In this document: piece after piece, positions 40,516-49,958 of the stretch | How the letters are laid out: the number at the start of each line of letters is the position of its first letter | Numbering within the stretch: position 1 is the first letter of the stretch | Translations under genes and position numbers: made by a program | DNA from: Lachnospiraceae bacterium | Lineage (GTDB): Bacteria > Bacillota > Clostridia > Lachnospirales > Lachnospiraceae | Direction: 5' to 3' | DNA: 64,000 nucleotides | NCBI GenBank assembly: GCA_017513125.1 | Contig: JAFWDI010000010.1 | Span: 62,001-126,000, forward strand | Notes under the pieces: model-generated | What the model saw: only the letters and a program-made list of their open reading frames with translations | The model's database searches: none | Told to the model about the DNA's origin: nothing

Positions 40516-41730
40516 TTACAGCGGCTCTCCCTGCCTACGCTTAATGCCTGCGTAGATCAGATAAATGATCAGTCCGAAGATCAGAATGCCCGATCCCAGT
40601 GTGTACAGCGGGACGTATGTGACCGTCGGCCCGGGACTCGTCAGCTCCGCGAAACGGCCGCCGAACATCGGGCCCAGGCCCTGGAAGACGTCAGAAAAGA
40701 CAAAATAGGTGCTCGAAGCGACGCCGCGCTGCTCATCCGGCAGCGAGCGCACGCAGGTGGTCTGGATCGCGGTCATGCCGGTGCCCTGCCCGGCACCCAG
40801 GACACCCGCCAGCGCGAGGTATCCGAACGAGTTCGCGCGGGAGATCAGGAAGAGACCGAGGGCGCACACGATAAAGCACGGGATGGCAATGACCGAAAGC
40901 CCCTTCTTATCCACGATCTTTCCGGCCAGCGGCCTCGTCACGACGAGGGCGATCGCCATGATCGTGAAGTACAGGCCGACATGCTCGATACCGCGGGAGG
41001 CCGCATGGAGCGCGAGAAACGCGGTGCAGAAGCCGTTCGCGAGCGCGAGCAGACCCGCCATGAAAGAGAGCGGGAACAGCTTTACCGAGAGCATATCCGA
41101 CAGACGGATGGATCTCTTTTCCTTCGGCTTCTCGGTGACGCTCTTCGGCGGACGGGTCATGAGCAGCAGAATAAAGCCGATCATGAAAATGGCTCCGCCG
41201 ATCAGGAAGGTGGCCTTAAAGCTCAGCTTCTCGGCGATCGTCAGACCGAAGGTCGGACCGATCGCGGTGCCCAGCACCACGCCCATGCCCAGCCAGCCGA
41301 TGCCCTCGCCCATGCGCTCCTTCGGGATGAAGAAGCTGCCGTAGACCAGCGTGACGGTGCTCGCCAGCGCGAAGCCGACCGCGTGGATCACGCGGCAGGT
41401 AACGATCCAGGGGAGCGACGGAATAAGCCCGTAGCCCGCGCCAAAGACCGCCTCCAGCGGAAGCGCGATCATCAGGACGACTTTCGGGGAGATCCGGTCC
41501 GCGAGAAGGCCGGTGAAGGGCCTCGCGACCAGCGCAGTGATCGAGAACAGTCCGGCGACGATGCCGGCGATCGCGACAGAGATACCCAGGCTCGTGATGT
41601 AGCTCGCCAGGATCGGCTGGAAGAAATAAAACGCGATCGACAGACAGATGTTCACGAAGACCATCAGGATATAGTTACGGTTCAGTAGAGGCATCTGGCC
41701 GGACGTCTCGGCTGCGGCTGAATTACCCAT
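40516..41730 (-). CDS. MFS transporter (second of three tandem paralogues)
   Basis: 404 residues. Same architecture as the flanking copies: NRNYILMVFVNICLSIAFYFFQP at the start, RPFTGLLADRISPKVV, KERMGEGIGWLG, TRPPK, and PDEQRGVASSTYFVFSDVFQG. It is closest to the first copy, as judged by long identical blocks. The ATG at 41730 is taken since AGGAGG lies upstream; an open frame reaches to 41787 without homology. Its own extended -10 promoter is seen upstream. Confidence 0.93.
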   Translation of the reverse strand: MGNSAAAETSGQMPLLNRNYILMVFVNICLSIAFYFFQPILASYITSLGISVAIAGIVAGLFSITALVARPFTGLLADRISPKVVLMIALPLEAVFGAGYGLIPSLPWIVTCRVIHAVGFALASTVTLVYGSFFIPKERMGEGIGWLGMGVVLGTAIGPTFGLTIAEKLSFKATFLIGGAIFMIGFILLLMTRPPKSVTEKPKEKRSIRLSDMLSVKLFPLSFMAGLLALANGFCTAFLALHAASRGIEHVGLYFTIMAIALVVTRPLAGKIVDKKGLSVIAIPCFIVCALGLFLISRANSFGYLALAGVLGAGQGTGMTAIQTTCVRSLPDEQRGVASSTYFVFSDVFQGLGPMFGGRFAELTSPGPTVTYVPLYTLGSGILIFGLIIYLIYAGIKRRQGEPL

Positions 41731-41763
41731 TTGCGGAATCCTCCTGAAAGTGTAGCGTCCTAC

Positions 41764-41772
41764 AGTATAACA
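41764..41772 (-). promoter_or_regulatory. Extended -10 promoter of the second MFS gene
   Basis: On the minus strand TGT-TATACT, 34 bases before the ATG; no clear -35. Confidence 0.5.
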
Positions 41773-41883
41773 CCGCGGCCGGGGCATGACTATAGAGAAA
41801 CGAACAAAAACCGCCGGGGCGTTTCGAAAATGTTTATAAGAAGCCCCGCGCCGGGCGGGCCCGTCCGCGGTTCCGTGGGCTGT

Positions 41884-43140
41884 TTACAGCGGATCCCCGC
41901 GGCGTGTCCGATGGGCGGAATAGAGCGCGAACGCGAAGATGCCGGCGATGAACACGCAGGCGGTCAATGAATACATGGGCCGGTAGTTCGCCGCGAGCAG
42001 TCCGATGCTGACCGCCGCGGTCAGGCGCGCGCCGGCCATTGGGCCGAACCCCTGAAAGATATCCAGCAGGACGAAATACGTGCTCGTCGCGACGCCGCGC
42101 TGTTCGTCCGGGAGCGCACGGATGCAGGCGGCCTGCAGGGCCGCCATCGCGGTCCCCTGGCCGCAGCCCATAAGAACGGCGATGGGGATGAACATCCACA
42201 CCGCACGGACGTTGGCGATCAGGAGCAGGGCGACCGCGGTCATCGCATAGCAGGGGATCACGATCACCGGGAGCCGGTGCCGGTCCGCGAAACGCCCGAT
42301 AAACGGGCGGATCGCCAGCATCACGACCGCCAGCGCGGTAAAGAACACGCCGGCGCCGCCGATTCCGAGGGATGCGACGTGGACGGCGAGGAAGGCATTG
42401 ACCAGGCCGATCGAGAGTCCGTAGAAGCCGTCGAAGACCGCGAGCGGCAGAAGTTTTACAGAGATCATGTTCGAGAGACGGAAGGAGGTCCGCTTCGCGC
42501 GGGCGGCCGCGATCTCTTCGGGGGTCTTTTTCGGCGGGCGCGTCAGCAGCAGGCAGACGAAGCCGGCCATGATCACGCCGCAGCCGACCAGGAACGAATA
42601 TCGGAAACCGATCGTCGCGCCCATCGCCAGGCCCAGGCTCGGACCGATCGCGGTGCCGAGGATGTTCCCCAGCCCCATGTAGCCGATCGCCTCGCCCATG
42701 CGCTCGCGCGGGGCGAAACTCGTGCCGTAGACCATGCCGACCGTGGTCGCGAACGAATACCCGACGCCGTGGAAGACGCGGGCGGCCGCGAGCCCCGCGA
42801 CCTGCGGAAAGGCGACGTAAAGGATGCAGGCGAACGCCTCCAGGGGGAGCGTGAACGCCAGGATGAGTTTCGGTGAGATCCGGTCGCTCAGGATGCCGGT
42901 GAAAGGCCGGACCGCGAGCGCCACGAATGAGAACATGCCGGAGATGATGCCGGTGATCGTCAGGGCAATGCCCAGACCCTCCATATAAGGGGTCAGCACC
43001 GGCTGCACGAAGTAGAAGCCGACCGAGGAGCCGACATTGACCAGGAGCGCAAGTATGAAGTTTGCGGTCCAGAGGCGGGGTCTGGAACCGGGTGAGACGG
43101 GCGAGCCGGGAGCGGTTCCCCGGGCGGATGCTGCGGGCAT
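41884..43140 (-). CDS. MFS transporter (third of three tandem paralogues)
   Basis: 418 residues. Same family as the two downstream copies but the most diverged: N-terminal extension rich in Ala, Gly, Pro and Ser, then FILALLVNVGSSVGFYFVQPVL, RPFTGILSDRISPKLI, RERMGEAIGYMG, TRPPKK and PDEQRGVATSTYFVLLDIFQG. It has RBS AAAGGAG and its own promoter. An alternative long frame (41834-43174, minus strand, another phase) is a shadow. Confidence 0.93.
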   Translation of the reverse strand: MPAASARGTAPGSPVSPGSRPRLWTANFILALLVNVGSSVGFYFVQPVLTPYMEGLGIALTITGIISGMFSFVALAVRPFTGILSDRISPKLILAFTLPLEAFACILYVAFPQVAGLAAARVFHGVGYSFATTVGMVYGTSFAPRERMGEAIGYMGLGNILGTAIGPSLGLAMGATIGFRYSFLVGCGVIMAGFVCLLLTRPPKKTPEEIAAARAKRTSFRLSNMISVKLLPLAVFDGFYGLSIGLVNAFLAVHVASLGIGGAGVFFTALAVVMLAIRPFIGRFADRHRLPVIVIPCYAMTAVALLLIANVRAVWMFIPIAVLMGCGQGTAMAALQAACIRALPDEQRGVATSTYFVLLDIFQGFGPMAGARLTAAVSIGLLAANYRPMYSLTACVFIAGIFAFALYSAHRTRRGDPL

Positions 43141-43214
43141 AGTGCGACTCCTTTCCGAAACGGCGGGCCGGCATCGGATGTCATGAACAGATCACGGAAA
43201 TGCCCGCTGAAAAA

Positions 43215-43223
43215 AGTATACCA
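43215..43223 (-). promoter_or_regulatory. Extended -10 promoter of the third MFS gene
   Basis: On the minus strand TGG-TATACT; a weak TTCCCG lies 17 bases upstream of the -10. Confidence 0.5.
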
Positions 43224-43297
43224 CCGATATCGAAGTTCGGGAACACGGACGGCGGCGGATGAGAGGAGCGGTTTTTCGGGCAATGCCGGGGGAACTG

Positions 43298-43306
43298 TGA
43301 TAGAAT
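43298..43306 (+). promoter_or_regulatory. Extended -10 promoter of the epimerase gene
   Basis: TGA-TAGAAT, 32 bases before the ATG at 43338; no good -35. Confidence 0.4.
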
Positions 43307-43337
43307 ACGAGGGAATACTATTCGGGAGGATTTCGAT

Positions 43338-44432
43338 ATGATCGACCTGAGCGGGAAGAGCGTTCTCGTGACAGGAGCGGCCGGTTTTATCGGGGCGGCT
43401 GTGGTCCGGCAGATGATGGAGGGAACCTGGGAAAAACTGACGATCGTCGGTTTGGATTCGATGAATGATTATTACGATCCGGCTCTGAAAGAGTACCGTC
43501 TGGAGCGGATCGGGATGACGGCGGCTTCCGAGACTTCGAGGGAAAAGGACATTGACTGGCGGTTTGTGAAGGGCAATATCACGGACAGGGCGCTTCTTGA
43601 CGAACTGTTTTCGGAATACAGGTTCGATATCGTCGTTCATCTGGCGGCGCAGACCGGCGTGCGCCGCAGCATCGATCACCCGGACGAGTATATGGAGAGC
43701 AACGTCATCGGGAGCTTCTGCATACTGGAAGCCTGCCGGCTGTCCGGATGCGTGCGGCACTTGGTGATGGCATCCTCGAGCAGCGTTTACGGAGAGGGGA
43801 ACCCGGTCCCTTACGGTACGGAGCAGAAGACGGATACGCCGGTCTCGCTCTATGCCGCCACGAAGAAATCGATGGAGCTGACCGCGCGTGTATATGCGAA
43901 GCTCTACCGGATCCCGGTGACCTGTCTGCGTTTCTTTACGGTCTACGGACCCGGGGGACGGCCCGACATGGCATACTTCAAATTCGCGGACATCCTGCGC
44001 TCGGGCGGCATTATTCCGATCTACAACTACGGAAGGTCACGCAGAGATTTTACTTATATCAACGATGTGGTGAAAGGCGTGCTGCGCGTCGTGCAGAAAG
44101 AGCCGGAGGAGACGGCGGGAAACGATGCGGAGGGCGCGGCTCCGAATGATCGGGAGAGCGTTCCGTTTGCGGTCTACAACATCGGCCGGGGGTGCCCGGT
44201 GAACATGAACGGGTTTGTCCGGACGCTGACAGAAGAACTGATCCGCTGCGGCGTTCTGCCGGAGGGTTTCCGCACGGAAGAGCATATGGAGCTCCTGCCG
44301 CCGCAGCCGGGCGACGTGGAGGATACCTGGGCGGACTGCGGAACGTTTGAGAGGACGTTCGGCTATCTTCCGGAGACGGATCTCCGCGACGGACTGCGGG
44401 CGTTCGCGGAGTGGTATCGGGAGTATCATTAA
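43338..44432 (+). CDS. NAD-dependent epimerase, UDP-glucuronate 4-epimerase type
   Basis: 364 residues. Extended SDR with GAAGFIG for NAD, HLAAQTGVRRSIDHP, catalytic Ser in MASSSSVYG, YAATKKSMEL (Tyr-x3-Lys) and RFFTVYGPGGRPDMAYFKF in parts. The AAQ-GVRRS block and GRPDMA are typical of UDP-glucuronate 4-epimerases; a related UDP-sugar is possible. It begins the surface polysaccharide region but has GC-rich codon use like the chromosome. A short insert (PEETAGNDAEGAAPNDRES) lies near 255-273. RBS GGGAGGA. Confidence 0.9.
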   Translation: MIDLSGKSVLVTGAAGFIGAAVVRQMMEGTWEKLTIVGLDSMNDYYDPALKEYRLERIGMTAASETSREKDIDWRFVKGNITDRALLDELFSEYRFDIVVHLAAQTGVRRSIDHPDEYMESNVIGSFCILEACRLSGCVRHLVMASSSSVYGEGNPVPYGTEQKTDTPVSLYAATKKSMELTARVYAKLYRIPVTCLRFFTVYGPGGRPDMAYFKFADILRSGGIIPIYNYGRSRRDFTYINDVVKGVLRVVQKEPEETAGNDAEGAAPNDRESVPFAVYNIGRGCPVNMNGFVRTLTEELIRCGVLPEGFRTEEHMELLPPQPGDVEDTWADCGTFERTFGYLPETDLRDGLRAFAEWYREYH

Positions 44433-44454
44433 AAAAAGTTTATAATTGTTCCTA

Positions 44455-44482
44455 TTGCCGTTGAATAATGTTATTATATAAC
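44455..44482 (+). promoter_or_regulatory. Promoter of the polysaccharide operon (glf)
   Basis: TTGCCG (44455-44460), 16 bases, TATAAC (44477-44482), overlaid by the palindrome GTTAT-TAT-ATAAC (44470-44482). The transcript leader would be about 75 bases. Confidence 0.45.
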
Positions 44483-44563
44483 AACATATGAGGTGGAATC
44501 TGTTCGGATACACATAATCATGTGTTTTGACAGCAAAAAAGAACGGCAGAAAAGGAAACGCTT

Positions 44564-45676
44564 ATGTACGATTATCTGGTAGTCGGCGCGGGGCTCTACG
44601 GAGCCGTCTTTGCACACGAAGCGAAACAGAGAGGAAAGAGCGTCCTGGTCATTGACCGGCGCCCGAACATCGCCGGGAACGTCTACACCGAGCGCGTCGA
44701 GGGCATCGTCTTCCATAAATACGGCGCGCATATCTTCCACACGAATAACACGCAGGTGTGGGAGTACGTGCAGCGGTTTGCGACGTTCAACCGCTTCACG
44801 AACTCACCGGTCGCGAACTATAAAGGCGAGCTCTATTCGCTCCCCTTTAACATGTACACCTTTAATAAGATGTGGGGCGTCGTGACGCCGGACGAGGCGC
44901 AGGCGAAGACCGATGAGCAGCGCGCGGAGATCACCGGCGAGCCGCAGAACCTCGAAGAACAGGCGATCAGCCTGGTCGGCCGCGACATCTACGAGAAGCT
45001 GATCAAAGGCTACACCGAGAAGCAGTGGGGCAGAGACTGTAAGGAACTGCCGGCGTTTATCATCAAGCGCCTTCCGGTCCGCCTGACCTTCGATAATAAC
45101 TATTTTAACGCGCTGTATCAGGGTATCCCGGTCGGCGGCTACACGAAGATGGTCGGGCGCATGCTCGAGGGCATCGAAGTGCGGCTCGGCGAGGATTACC
45201 TCAAGAAGAAGGCCGAGTACGACGCGATGGCGGAGAAGGTCGTGTACACCGGCGCGATCGATGCGTACTTCGGATACCGCCTCGGACCGCTGGAGTACCG
45301 TTCGGTGCGATTCGAGAACGAGATTCTCGATACGCCGAACTTTCAGGGGAATGCCGCGGTGAACTACACGGACCGTGAGACCCCCTGGACCCGGATCATC
45401 GAGCATAAGTGGTTCGAGTTCGGAAAGGGCGAGAACGGCGAAGATCTTCCGAAGACGATCATCAGCCGCGAGTACTCTTCCGAGTGGAAGCCCGGAGACG
45501 AGCCGTACTATCCCGTTAATGACGAGAAGAACGGTGCGCTGTATCAGCAGTATAAAGCGCTGGCAGAGCAGGAGACGAACGTGATCTTCGGCGGCCGTCT
45601 CGGCGAGTATAAGTACTATGATATGGATGCGGTGATCGCCGCTGCACTGGAGAGGGCGGAGCGGGAGCTCGGCTGA
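44564..45676 (+). CDS. glf: UDP-galactopyranose mutase
   Basis: 370 residues. FAD enzyme that interconverts UDP-galactopyranose and UDP-galactofuranose in the cytoplasm. N-terminal GAGLYGAVFA dinucleotide fold, HKYGAHIFHTN, FNRFTNSPVANYKGELYSLP in parts, GYTEKQWGRDCKELP, and the conserved Arg/Tyr residues of PLEYRSVRFE and LGEYKYYDMD. It implies galactofuranose in the surface glycan. High GC codon use. RBS AAAAGGAAA. It is followed by the initiating transferase with a 64-base gap. Confidence 0.97.
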   Translation: MYDYLVVGAGLYGAVFAHEAKQRGKSVLVIDRRPNIAGNVYTERVEGIVFHKYGAHIFHTNNTQVWEYVQRFATFNRFTNSPVANYKGELYSLPFNMYTFNKMWGVVTPDEAQAKTDEQRAEITGEPQNLEEQAISLVGRDIYEKLIKGYTEKQWGRDCKELPAFIIKRLPVRLTFDNNYFNALYQGIPVGGYTKMVGRMLEGIEVRLGEDYLKKKAEYDAMAEKVVYTGAIDAYFGYRLGPLEYRSVRFENEILDTPNFQGNAAVNYTDRETPWTRIIEHKWFEFGKGENGEDLPKTIISREYSSEWKPGDEPYYPVNDEKNGALYQQYKALAEQETNVIFGGRLGEYKYYDMDAVIAAALERAERELG

Positions 45677-45740
45677 TCTTTTAGAGTGATGTTCTCGGCC
45701 GGCCGGAATATGCGGCTGCGCTGAGACATGAAGGAAGATT

Positions 45741-47132
45741 ATGATCAAACATAATAAACAGCGACTGAATACGATCAATGTCCTGACGGACATCGTACTG
45801 CTGTTATTCTCATATTTTCTTGCCTGGCTGATTCGCTTCCGCGTGCTTCCGGGCATACCCAGCTGGGAGATCAATAACGTCGAGTATGTGGCTCTGGGCA
45901 TTGCCCTCATGATTTTTACGATTCTCGTTTTCGCGCTGGCGAGACGGTATGAGATCAAGCGGTTCCTCGAGCCGGTGCGCGATATCCCGATCGTCATCAT
46001 CCTGAACGTCATCTGCGCGGCGGTGCTGTTGGCGTTCGTATACCTGCTACATATCTCCTCGCTTTCGAGATTAAATATCTTCTTATATTGCGCAATCTCC
46101 AGCGTGCTCCTCGCAGTGAAGCGGGTGATTATGAACCGGGTCCTGATGCACTATCGCAGGCTGGGACTGGACATGAAGCATGTGGTCCTGGTCGGCGCGG
46201 GGCCGAACGCGCAGCAGTATTTTCAGGATATCTCCTCCGAGAAATATCTGGGCGTCTATGTCGACGGTTTCGTCGGGGACGAGGACGACGCCGTAGCGGA
46301 CGTCCCGCGGATCTGCGGTTATGCCGACCTTGACAAATGGCTGTTGGCACATGAGATCGACGAGATGGTCATCGCACTTGAGTACGGGCAGATGGAGACC
46401 ATGAAGACCGTGATCGGAGCTGCGGACCACAGCGGTGTCCGTACGAGCCTGATCCCGTTCTACTCGGGGATCATCCCTTCCCATCCGGTCATCGAGAAGG
46501 TCGGAGACACGAAGATCATCGATCTGAGCGCTACACCGCTGGACAATGCCGGCATGGCCTTCCTGAAGCGCCTCGGCGACGTGATCGGGGGATGCATTCT
46601 GGTGGCACTCTCGAGCCCGCTGATGCTGATCGCGGTGATCGGCGTAAAGCTCTCGAGCCCGGGACCGATCCTGTTTAAGCAGGAGCGCGTGGGTAAGAAC
46701 AGGAAACCCTTCTACATGCTGAAGTTCCGCAGCATGCGCGTCACCGGCACCGAAACGACCGGCTGGAGTACGGATGAAGATCCCCGAAAGACGAAGTTCG
46801 GCAGCTTCATCCGCAAGTACAGCATCGACGAGCTCCCGCAGTTCTTTAATGTCATCAAGGGCGATATGTCGCTGGTCGGGCCGCGCCCGGAAGTGCCGTT
46901 CCACGTCGAGCACTTCAAGGACGAGATCCCGCTGTACCTGGTCCGTCAGCAGGTGCTTCCGGGCATTACGGGCTGGGCACAGATCCACGGACTGCGCGGC
47001 GACACTTCGATCGAGCTGCGCGTGCGCTACGACATTGAGTATATCGAGAACTGGACCCTCTGGCTGGATATCCAGATCCTGTTTAAGACGTTGTTCGGCG
47101 GGTTCGTGAACAGCGAGAAGGTGCAGAAATAG
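45741..47132 (+). CDS. Polyprenyl-phosphate sugar-1-phosphate transferase (initiating enzyme)
   Basis: 463 residues. Four N-terminal membrane helices, a CoA-binding-like domain (VVLVGAGPNAQQYF), a fifth helix (about 281-300) and the C-terminal phosphoglycosyltransferase core: KQERVGKNRKPFYMLKFRSM, the catalytic Asp-Glu in KYSIDELPQFFNVIKGDMSLVGPRPEVP (in parts), and GITGWAQIHGLRGD. It loads the first sugar phosphate onto undecaprenyl phosphate (WcaJ/CpsE type) and so starts repeat-unit assembly. The sugar is likely glucose or galactose but is not fixed by sequence. Confidence 0.95.
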   Translation: MIKHNKQRLNTINVLTDIVLLLFSYFLAWLIRFRVLPGIPSWEINNVEYVALGIALMIFTILVFALARRYEIKRFLEPVRDIPIVIILNVICAAVLLAFVYLLHISSLSRLNIFLYCAISSVLLAVKRVIMNRVLMHYRRLGLDMKHVVLVGAGPNAQQYFQDISSEKYLGVYVDGFVGDEDDAVADVPRICGYADLDKWLLAHEIDEMVIALEYGQMETMKTVIGAADHSGVRTSLIPFYSGIIPSHPVIEKVGDTKIIDLSATPLDNAGMAFLKRLGDVIGGCILVALSSPLMLIAVIGVKLSSPGPILFKQERVGKNRKPFYMLKFRSMRVTGTETTGWSTDEDPRKTKFGSFIRKYSIDELPQFFNVIKGDMSLVGPRPEVPFHVEHFKDEIPLYLVRQQVLPGITGWAQIHGLRGDTSIELRVRYDIEYIENWTLWLDIQILFKTLFGGFVNSEKVQK

Positions 47133-47144
47133 GGAGTTTTTTCA

Positions 47145-47861
47145 ATGGCGAATATCGCGATTATTATCGCCGGGGGTTCCGGCCACAGAATGGGGCAAAA
47201 GATTCCCAAACAGTTTATCAATATTTATGACAAGCCAGTGATCATTTACACGCTGGAGGGTTTTCAGAAACACCCGCAGATCGATGCAATCGAAGTTGTG
47301 TGTATTGACGGGTGGCATGACGTTCTTGAAGCATATGCGAACCAGTTCGGAATCACGAAACTGAAATGGATCGTCAGCGGAGGGGAGACCGGACAGGAAT
47401 CGATTCGGAACGGAGTATATAACCTGGAAGGAAAGTGCGCTCCGGACGATACAATCATCATTCATGACGGCATCCGCCCCCTCGTGGATGCTACAGTGCT
47501 GACCGACGTGATCATGACCTGCCAGAAGTACGGAAACGGTGTCACGTCCATGCCCTATAACGAGCAGATCTTCGTAATAAACGAAGAGGATGAGACGACC
47601 ACGAAACAGTACATACCGCGGGAGACATTGCGCCGGGTATCAACGCCGCAGGCGTATAAGTACCGGATTCTGAATGAGAGGTATCATGAGGCGTTCGAAA
47701 AGGAGATCGGTATCTACGGTTCGTCCTATACGAATACTATGATGGTAGAGTTGGGCGAGACACTTCATTTCGCTGCAGGTTCGGATAAGAATATTAAGCT
47801 GACGACGCCGGATGACCTCGAATTGTTTAAGGCGTATCTGAAGATGGACAAAAAACTGTGA
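47145..47861 (+). CDS. IspD/TarI-like cytidylyltransferase
   Basis: 238 residues. Nucleotidyltransferase with IIAGGSGHRMGQKIPKQF at the N-terminus, IHDGIRPLVD (near 105) and STPQAYKYRIL, as in IspD and in TarI (ribitol-5-phosphate cytidylyltransferase). The gene context, with LicD and a sugar epimerase, favours making a CDP-activated alditol or sugar for the surface polymer rather than isoprenoid synthesis. Here the AT-rich segment begins. The next gene, 9 bases on, is an epimerase and probably its functional partner in place of the usual TarJ. Confidence 0.9.
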   Translation: MANIAIIIAGGSGHRMGQKIPKQFINIYDKPVIIYTLEGFQKHPQIDAIEVVCIDGWHDVLEAYANQFGITKLKWIVSGGETGQESIRNGVYNLEGKCAPDDTIIIHDGIRPLVDATVLTDVIMTCQKYGNGVTSMPYNEQIFVINEEDETTTKQYIPRETLRRVSTPQAYKYRILNERYHEAFEKEIGIYGSSYTNTMMVELGETLHFAAGSDKNIKLTTPDDLELFKAYLKMDKKL

Positions 47862-47870
47862 GGAGATGCT

Positions 47871-48935
47871 ATGAGATTCTGGGAGCATCCAAAGTATAAA
47901 GAGGATATCGAAAAGATCATGGAGATGCCTCTTCCATGGGAGAGACTGAGAGGAAAAAAGATACTGATCACAGGAGCTGCCGGCATGATCGGCAGCTGCC
48001 TTATTGATACGCTGCTCGGACTGGATAAGCGGATGGGGATCTCCTGTGAAGTTTGGGCTGCGGGCAGGACGAAGGTGAAGCTCGAATATCGTTTTATTCA
48101 GTATCAGAACGATCCGCGGTTGCATATCCTGGTTTGTGATGTGAACGAAAAGCTGTCTGCAGACCTTTTCCCTCAAGGGTTGGACTATATCTTTCATCTG
48201 GCCAGCAATACACATCCCGTCGCGTATGCCTCGGATCCGATCGGGACGGTAACTACGAACATCATTGGGACGAATAACCTGCTGGAACTGGCGGCCGAGA
48301 TTAAAGCCGAGAGGTTCGTATTTGCATCTTCCGTAGAAGTCTATGGCGAAAACCGCGGAGACCAGGAGCGCTTCACCGAGGACTACTGCGGCTATATCGA
48401 CTGCAATACCATGCGGGCCGGCTATCCGGAGAGTAAGCGCGCCGGTGAGGCGCTCTGTCAGGCATATATCCGTCAGAAAGGGGTGGATATCGTCATTCCC
48501 AGACTCTCCAGGACTTATGGACCGAGTGTGTTGAAGACCGACACGAAGGCCATCTCGCAGTTCATCTTAAAAGGAACAGCCCGGGAAGATATCGTGCTGA
48601 AATCCGAGGGAACTCAGCTGTACTCCTACAGTTACGCGGCAGATTCTGTCGGAGGACTGCTCTGGGCCTTCTTTAAAGGCGAATGCGGTGAGGCATATAA
48701 CATCGCGGACGAAGCCTCCGACATCACATTAAAAGATCTGGCGGTGATTATCGCGGAAAATGCCGGAACGAAGGTCGTTTTCGATCTGCCGGACGCGGTG
48801 GAGCAGGCTGGGTATTCGAAGGCGACGAAAGCCATGATGGATTCTCAGAAGCTGCAGGGTTTGGGATGGCATGCCCTTTTTGATATGAAGGCGGGGCTGG
48901 AGAGGACGTTGGAGGTTCTCCGTGAGGCGGAGTAA
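47871..48935 (+). CDS. NAD-dependent epimerase/dehydratase
   Basis: 354 residues. An N-terminal helical extension of about 28 residues precedes the extended SDR fold: KILITGAAGMIGSCL for NAD binding, FHLASNTHPVAYASDP, SSVEVYGEN for the catalytic Ser, YPESKRAGEALC (Tyr-x3-Lys), and RTYGPSV. Substrate unrecognised; pairing with the cytidylyltransferase suggests a CDP-linked sugar or alditol precursor. RBS GGAGAT. The 3 bases to the next glycosyltransferase show operon continuity. Confidence 0.88.
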   Translation: MRFWEHPKYKEDIEKIMEMPLPWERLRGKKILITGAAGMIGSCLIDTLLGLDKRMGISCEVWAAGRTKVKLEYRFIQYQNDPRLHILVCDVNEKLSADLFPQGLDYIFHLASNTHPVAYASDPIGTVTTNIIGTNNLLELAAEIKAERFVFASSVEVYGENRGDQERFTEDYCGYIDCNTMRAGYPESKRAGEALCQAYIRQKGVDIVIPRLSRTYGPSVLKTDTKAISQFILKGTAREDIVLKSEGTQLYSYSYAADSVGGLLWAFFKGECGEAYNIADEASDITLKDLAVIIAENAGTKVVFDLPDAVEQAGYSKATKAMMDSQKLQGLGWHALFDMKAGLERTLEVLREAE

Positions 48936-48938
48936 AGG

Positions 48939-49958
48939 ATGAGCGCAAAGAAACCGAAAATTAGTGTTATCATGCCGTTTTTCAACGGAGATCCGCAGTT
49001 CCTGAAAGAGGCTGTGGGCAGCGTACTGTGCCAGACTTTTGAAGACTTCGAACTGATATTGGTCAATGACGGCAGCGATGCTTCTTATGATACCCTGATA
49101 AAAGAGATTAAAAAAAAGGACGATCGTATCAGAGTTATTGAGCAGTCAAATCAGGGAGTATCTTCGGCCAGAAATCACGGAGTTCGGGAAGCGCGCGGAG
49201 AGTATGTAACTTTTGTGGATGCGGATGACCTGGTCATGCCCAAGTTTTTGGAGGCAGCAGTTCGGGCAACAAGAGAGACAGGTGCAGAGTTTGTGGTTGG
49301 TGGAGCATCATATCAAAACAGCCGCATTGATATGCCACAAATAAACGAATACAAGATTCGTCAGATATCGTATGAGCAGATTTCATCCTTTAAGCCTCAT
49401 CTGGTTTCTGATCCTGTAAAAATCGACGGAGGCGGGCATATTCCTAGAGGTTCTGTTGCTAGATTAGTAAAAACGGAGATGGTTCGAAAGGTTCCTTTTC
49501 ACGAAGATATCTCGATCGGAGAAGATATTATCTGGAATCTGGAATTGGTCAAGTTGTATCGGAATGCCTGCCTAGTTGATCAGATTTGGTATATCTATTA
49601 TGAGAACGCTTCTTCAGCCACTCATAGGTATGATCCAAAAATGTTTGACAAATGTGATTCAGAATTAAAAACGGTTGCGGGATTAGTTGATCTGACGAGG
49701 GATGATGAATATAGATCGTTTGTGAATTACATTTATGAGGAATTGCAGCGAGTGATTTCCTGTAGTTTTCGGTGGAAACAGTGGCAGAAAGAAACTGCTG
49801 AACCACAAAAAGTGTTGGATAAAGTTTATCATGAAGCTCCTTGGAAAGAAATGACCTGTGAGAGATATGGAAAGCTGGTAAAAGGAAAAAGAAAAATACG
49901 CTATTATCTCCAAAAAAGCAAACTATTTATTAAACTGTATTCCATACTGGGAAAGTGA
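48939..49958 (+). CDS. Glycosyltransferase family 2
   Basis: 339 residues. GT-A domain with ISVIMPFFNGD, ILVNDGSD, QGVSSARNHG, and the metal-binding Asp-Ala-Asp in TFVDADDLVMP (near 90), followed by an acidic acceptor loop with HEDISIGEDIIWN. The C-terminal part is basic and aromatic (KGKRKIRYYLQKSK), likely binding the membrane. Probably adds one sugar to the lipid-linked repeat unit; donor unknown. AT-rich codon use. The flippase gene begins directly after its stop codon. Confidence 0.93.
   Translation: MSAKKPKISVIMPFFNGDPQFLKEAVGSVLCQTFEDFELILVNDGSDASYDTLIKEIKKKDDRIRVIEQSNQGVSSARNHGVREARGEYVTFVDADDLVMPKFLEAAVRATRETGAEFVVGGASYQNSRIDMPQINEYKIRQISYEQISSFKPHLVSDPVKIDGGGHIPRGSVARLVKTEMVRKVPFHEDISIGEDIIWNLELVKLYRNACLVDQIWYIYYENASSATHRYDPKMFDKCDSELKTVAGLVDLTRDDEYRSFVNYIYEELQRVISCSFRWKQWQKETAEPQKVLDKVYHEAPWKEMTCERYGKLVKGKRKIRYYLQKSKLFIKLYSILGK

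Noticed and set aside
41834-43174. 446-codon minus-strand frame overlapping the third MFS gene
   Set aside because: Same strand but other phase; the MFS frame has clear homology, RBS and membrane segments, the shadow is Arg- and Pro-rich.
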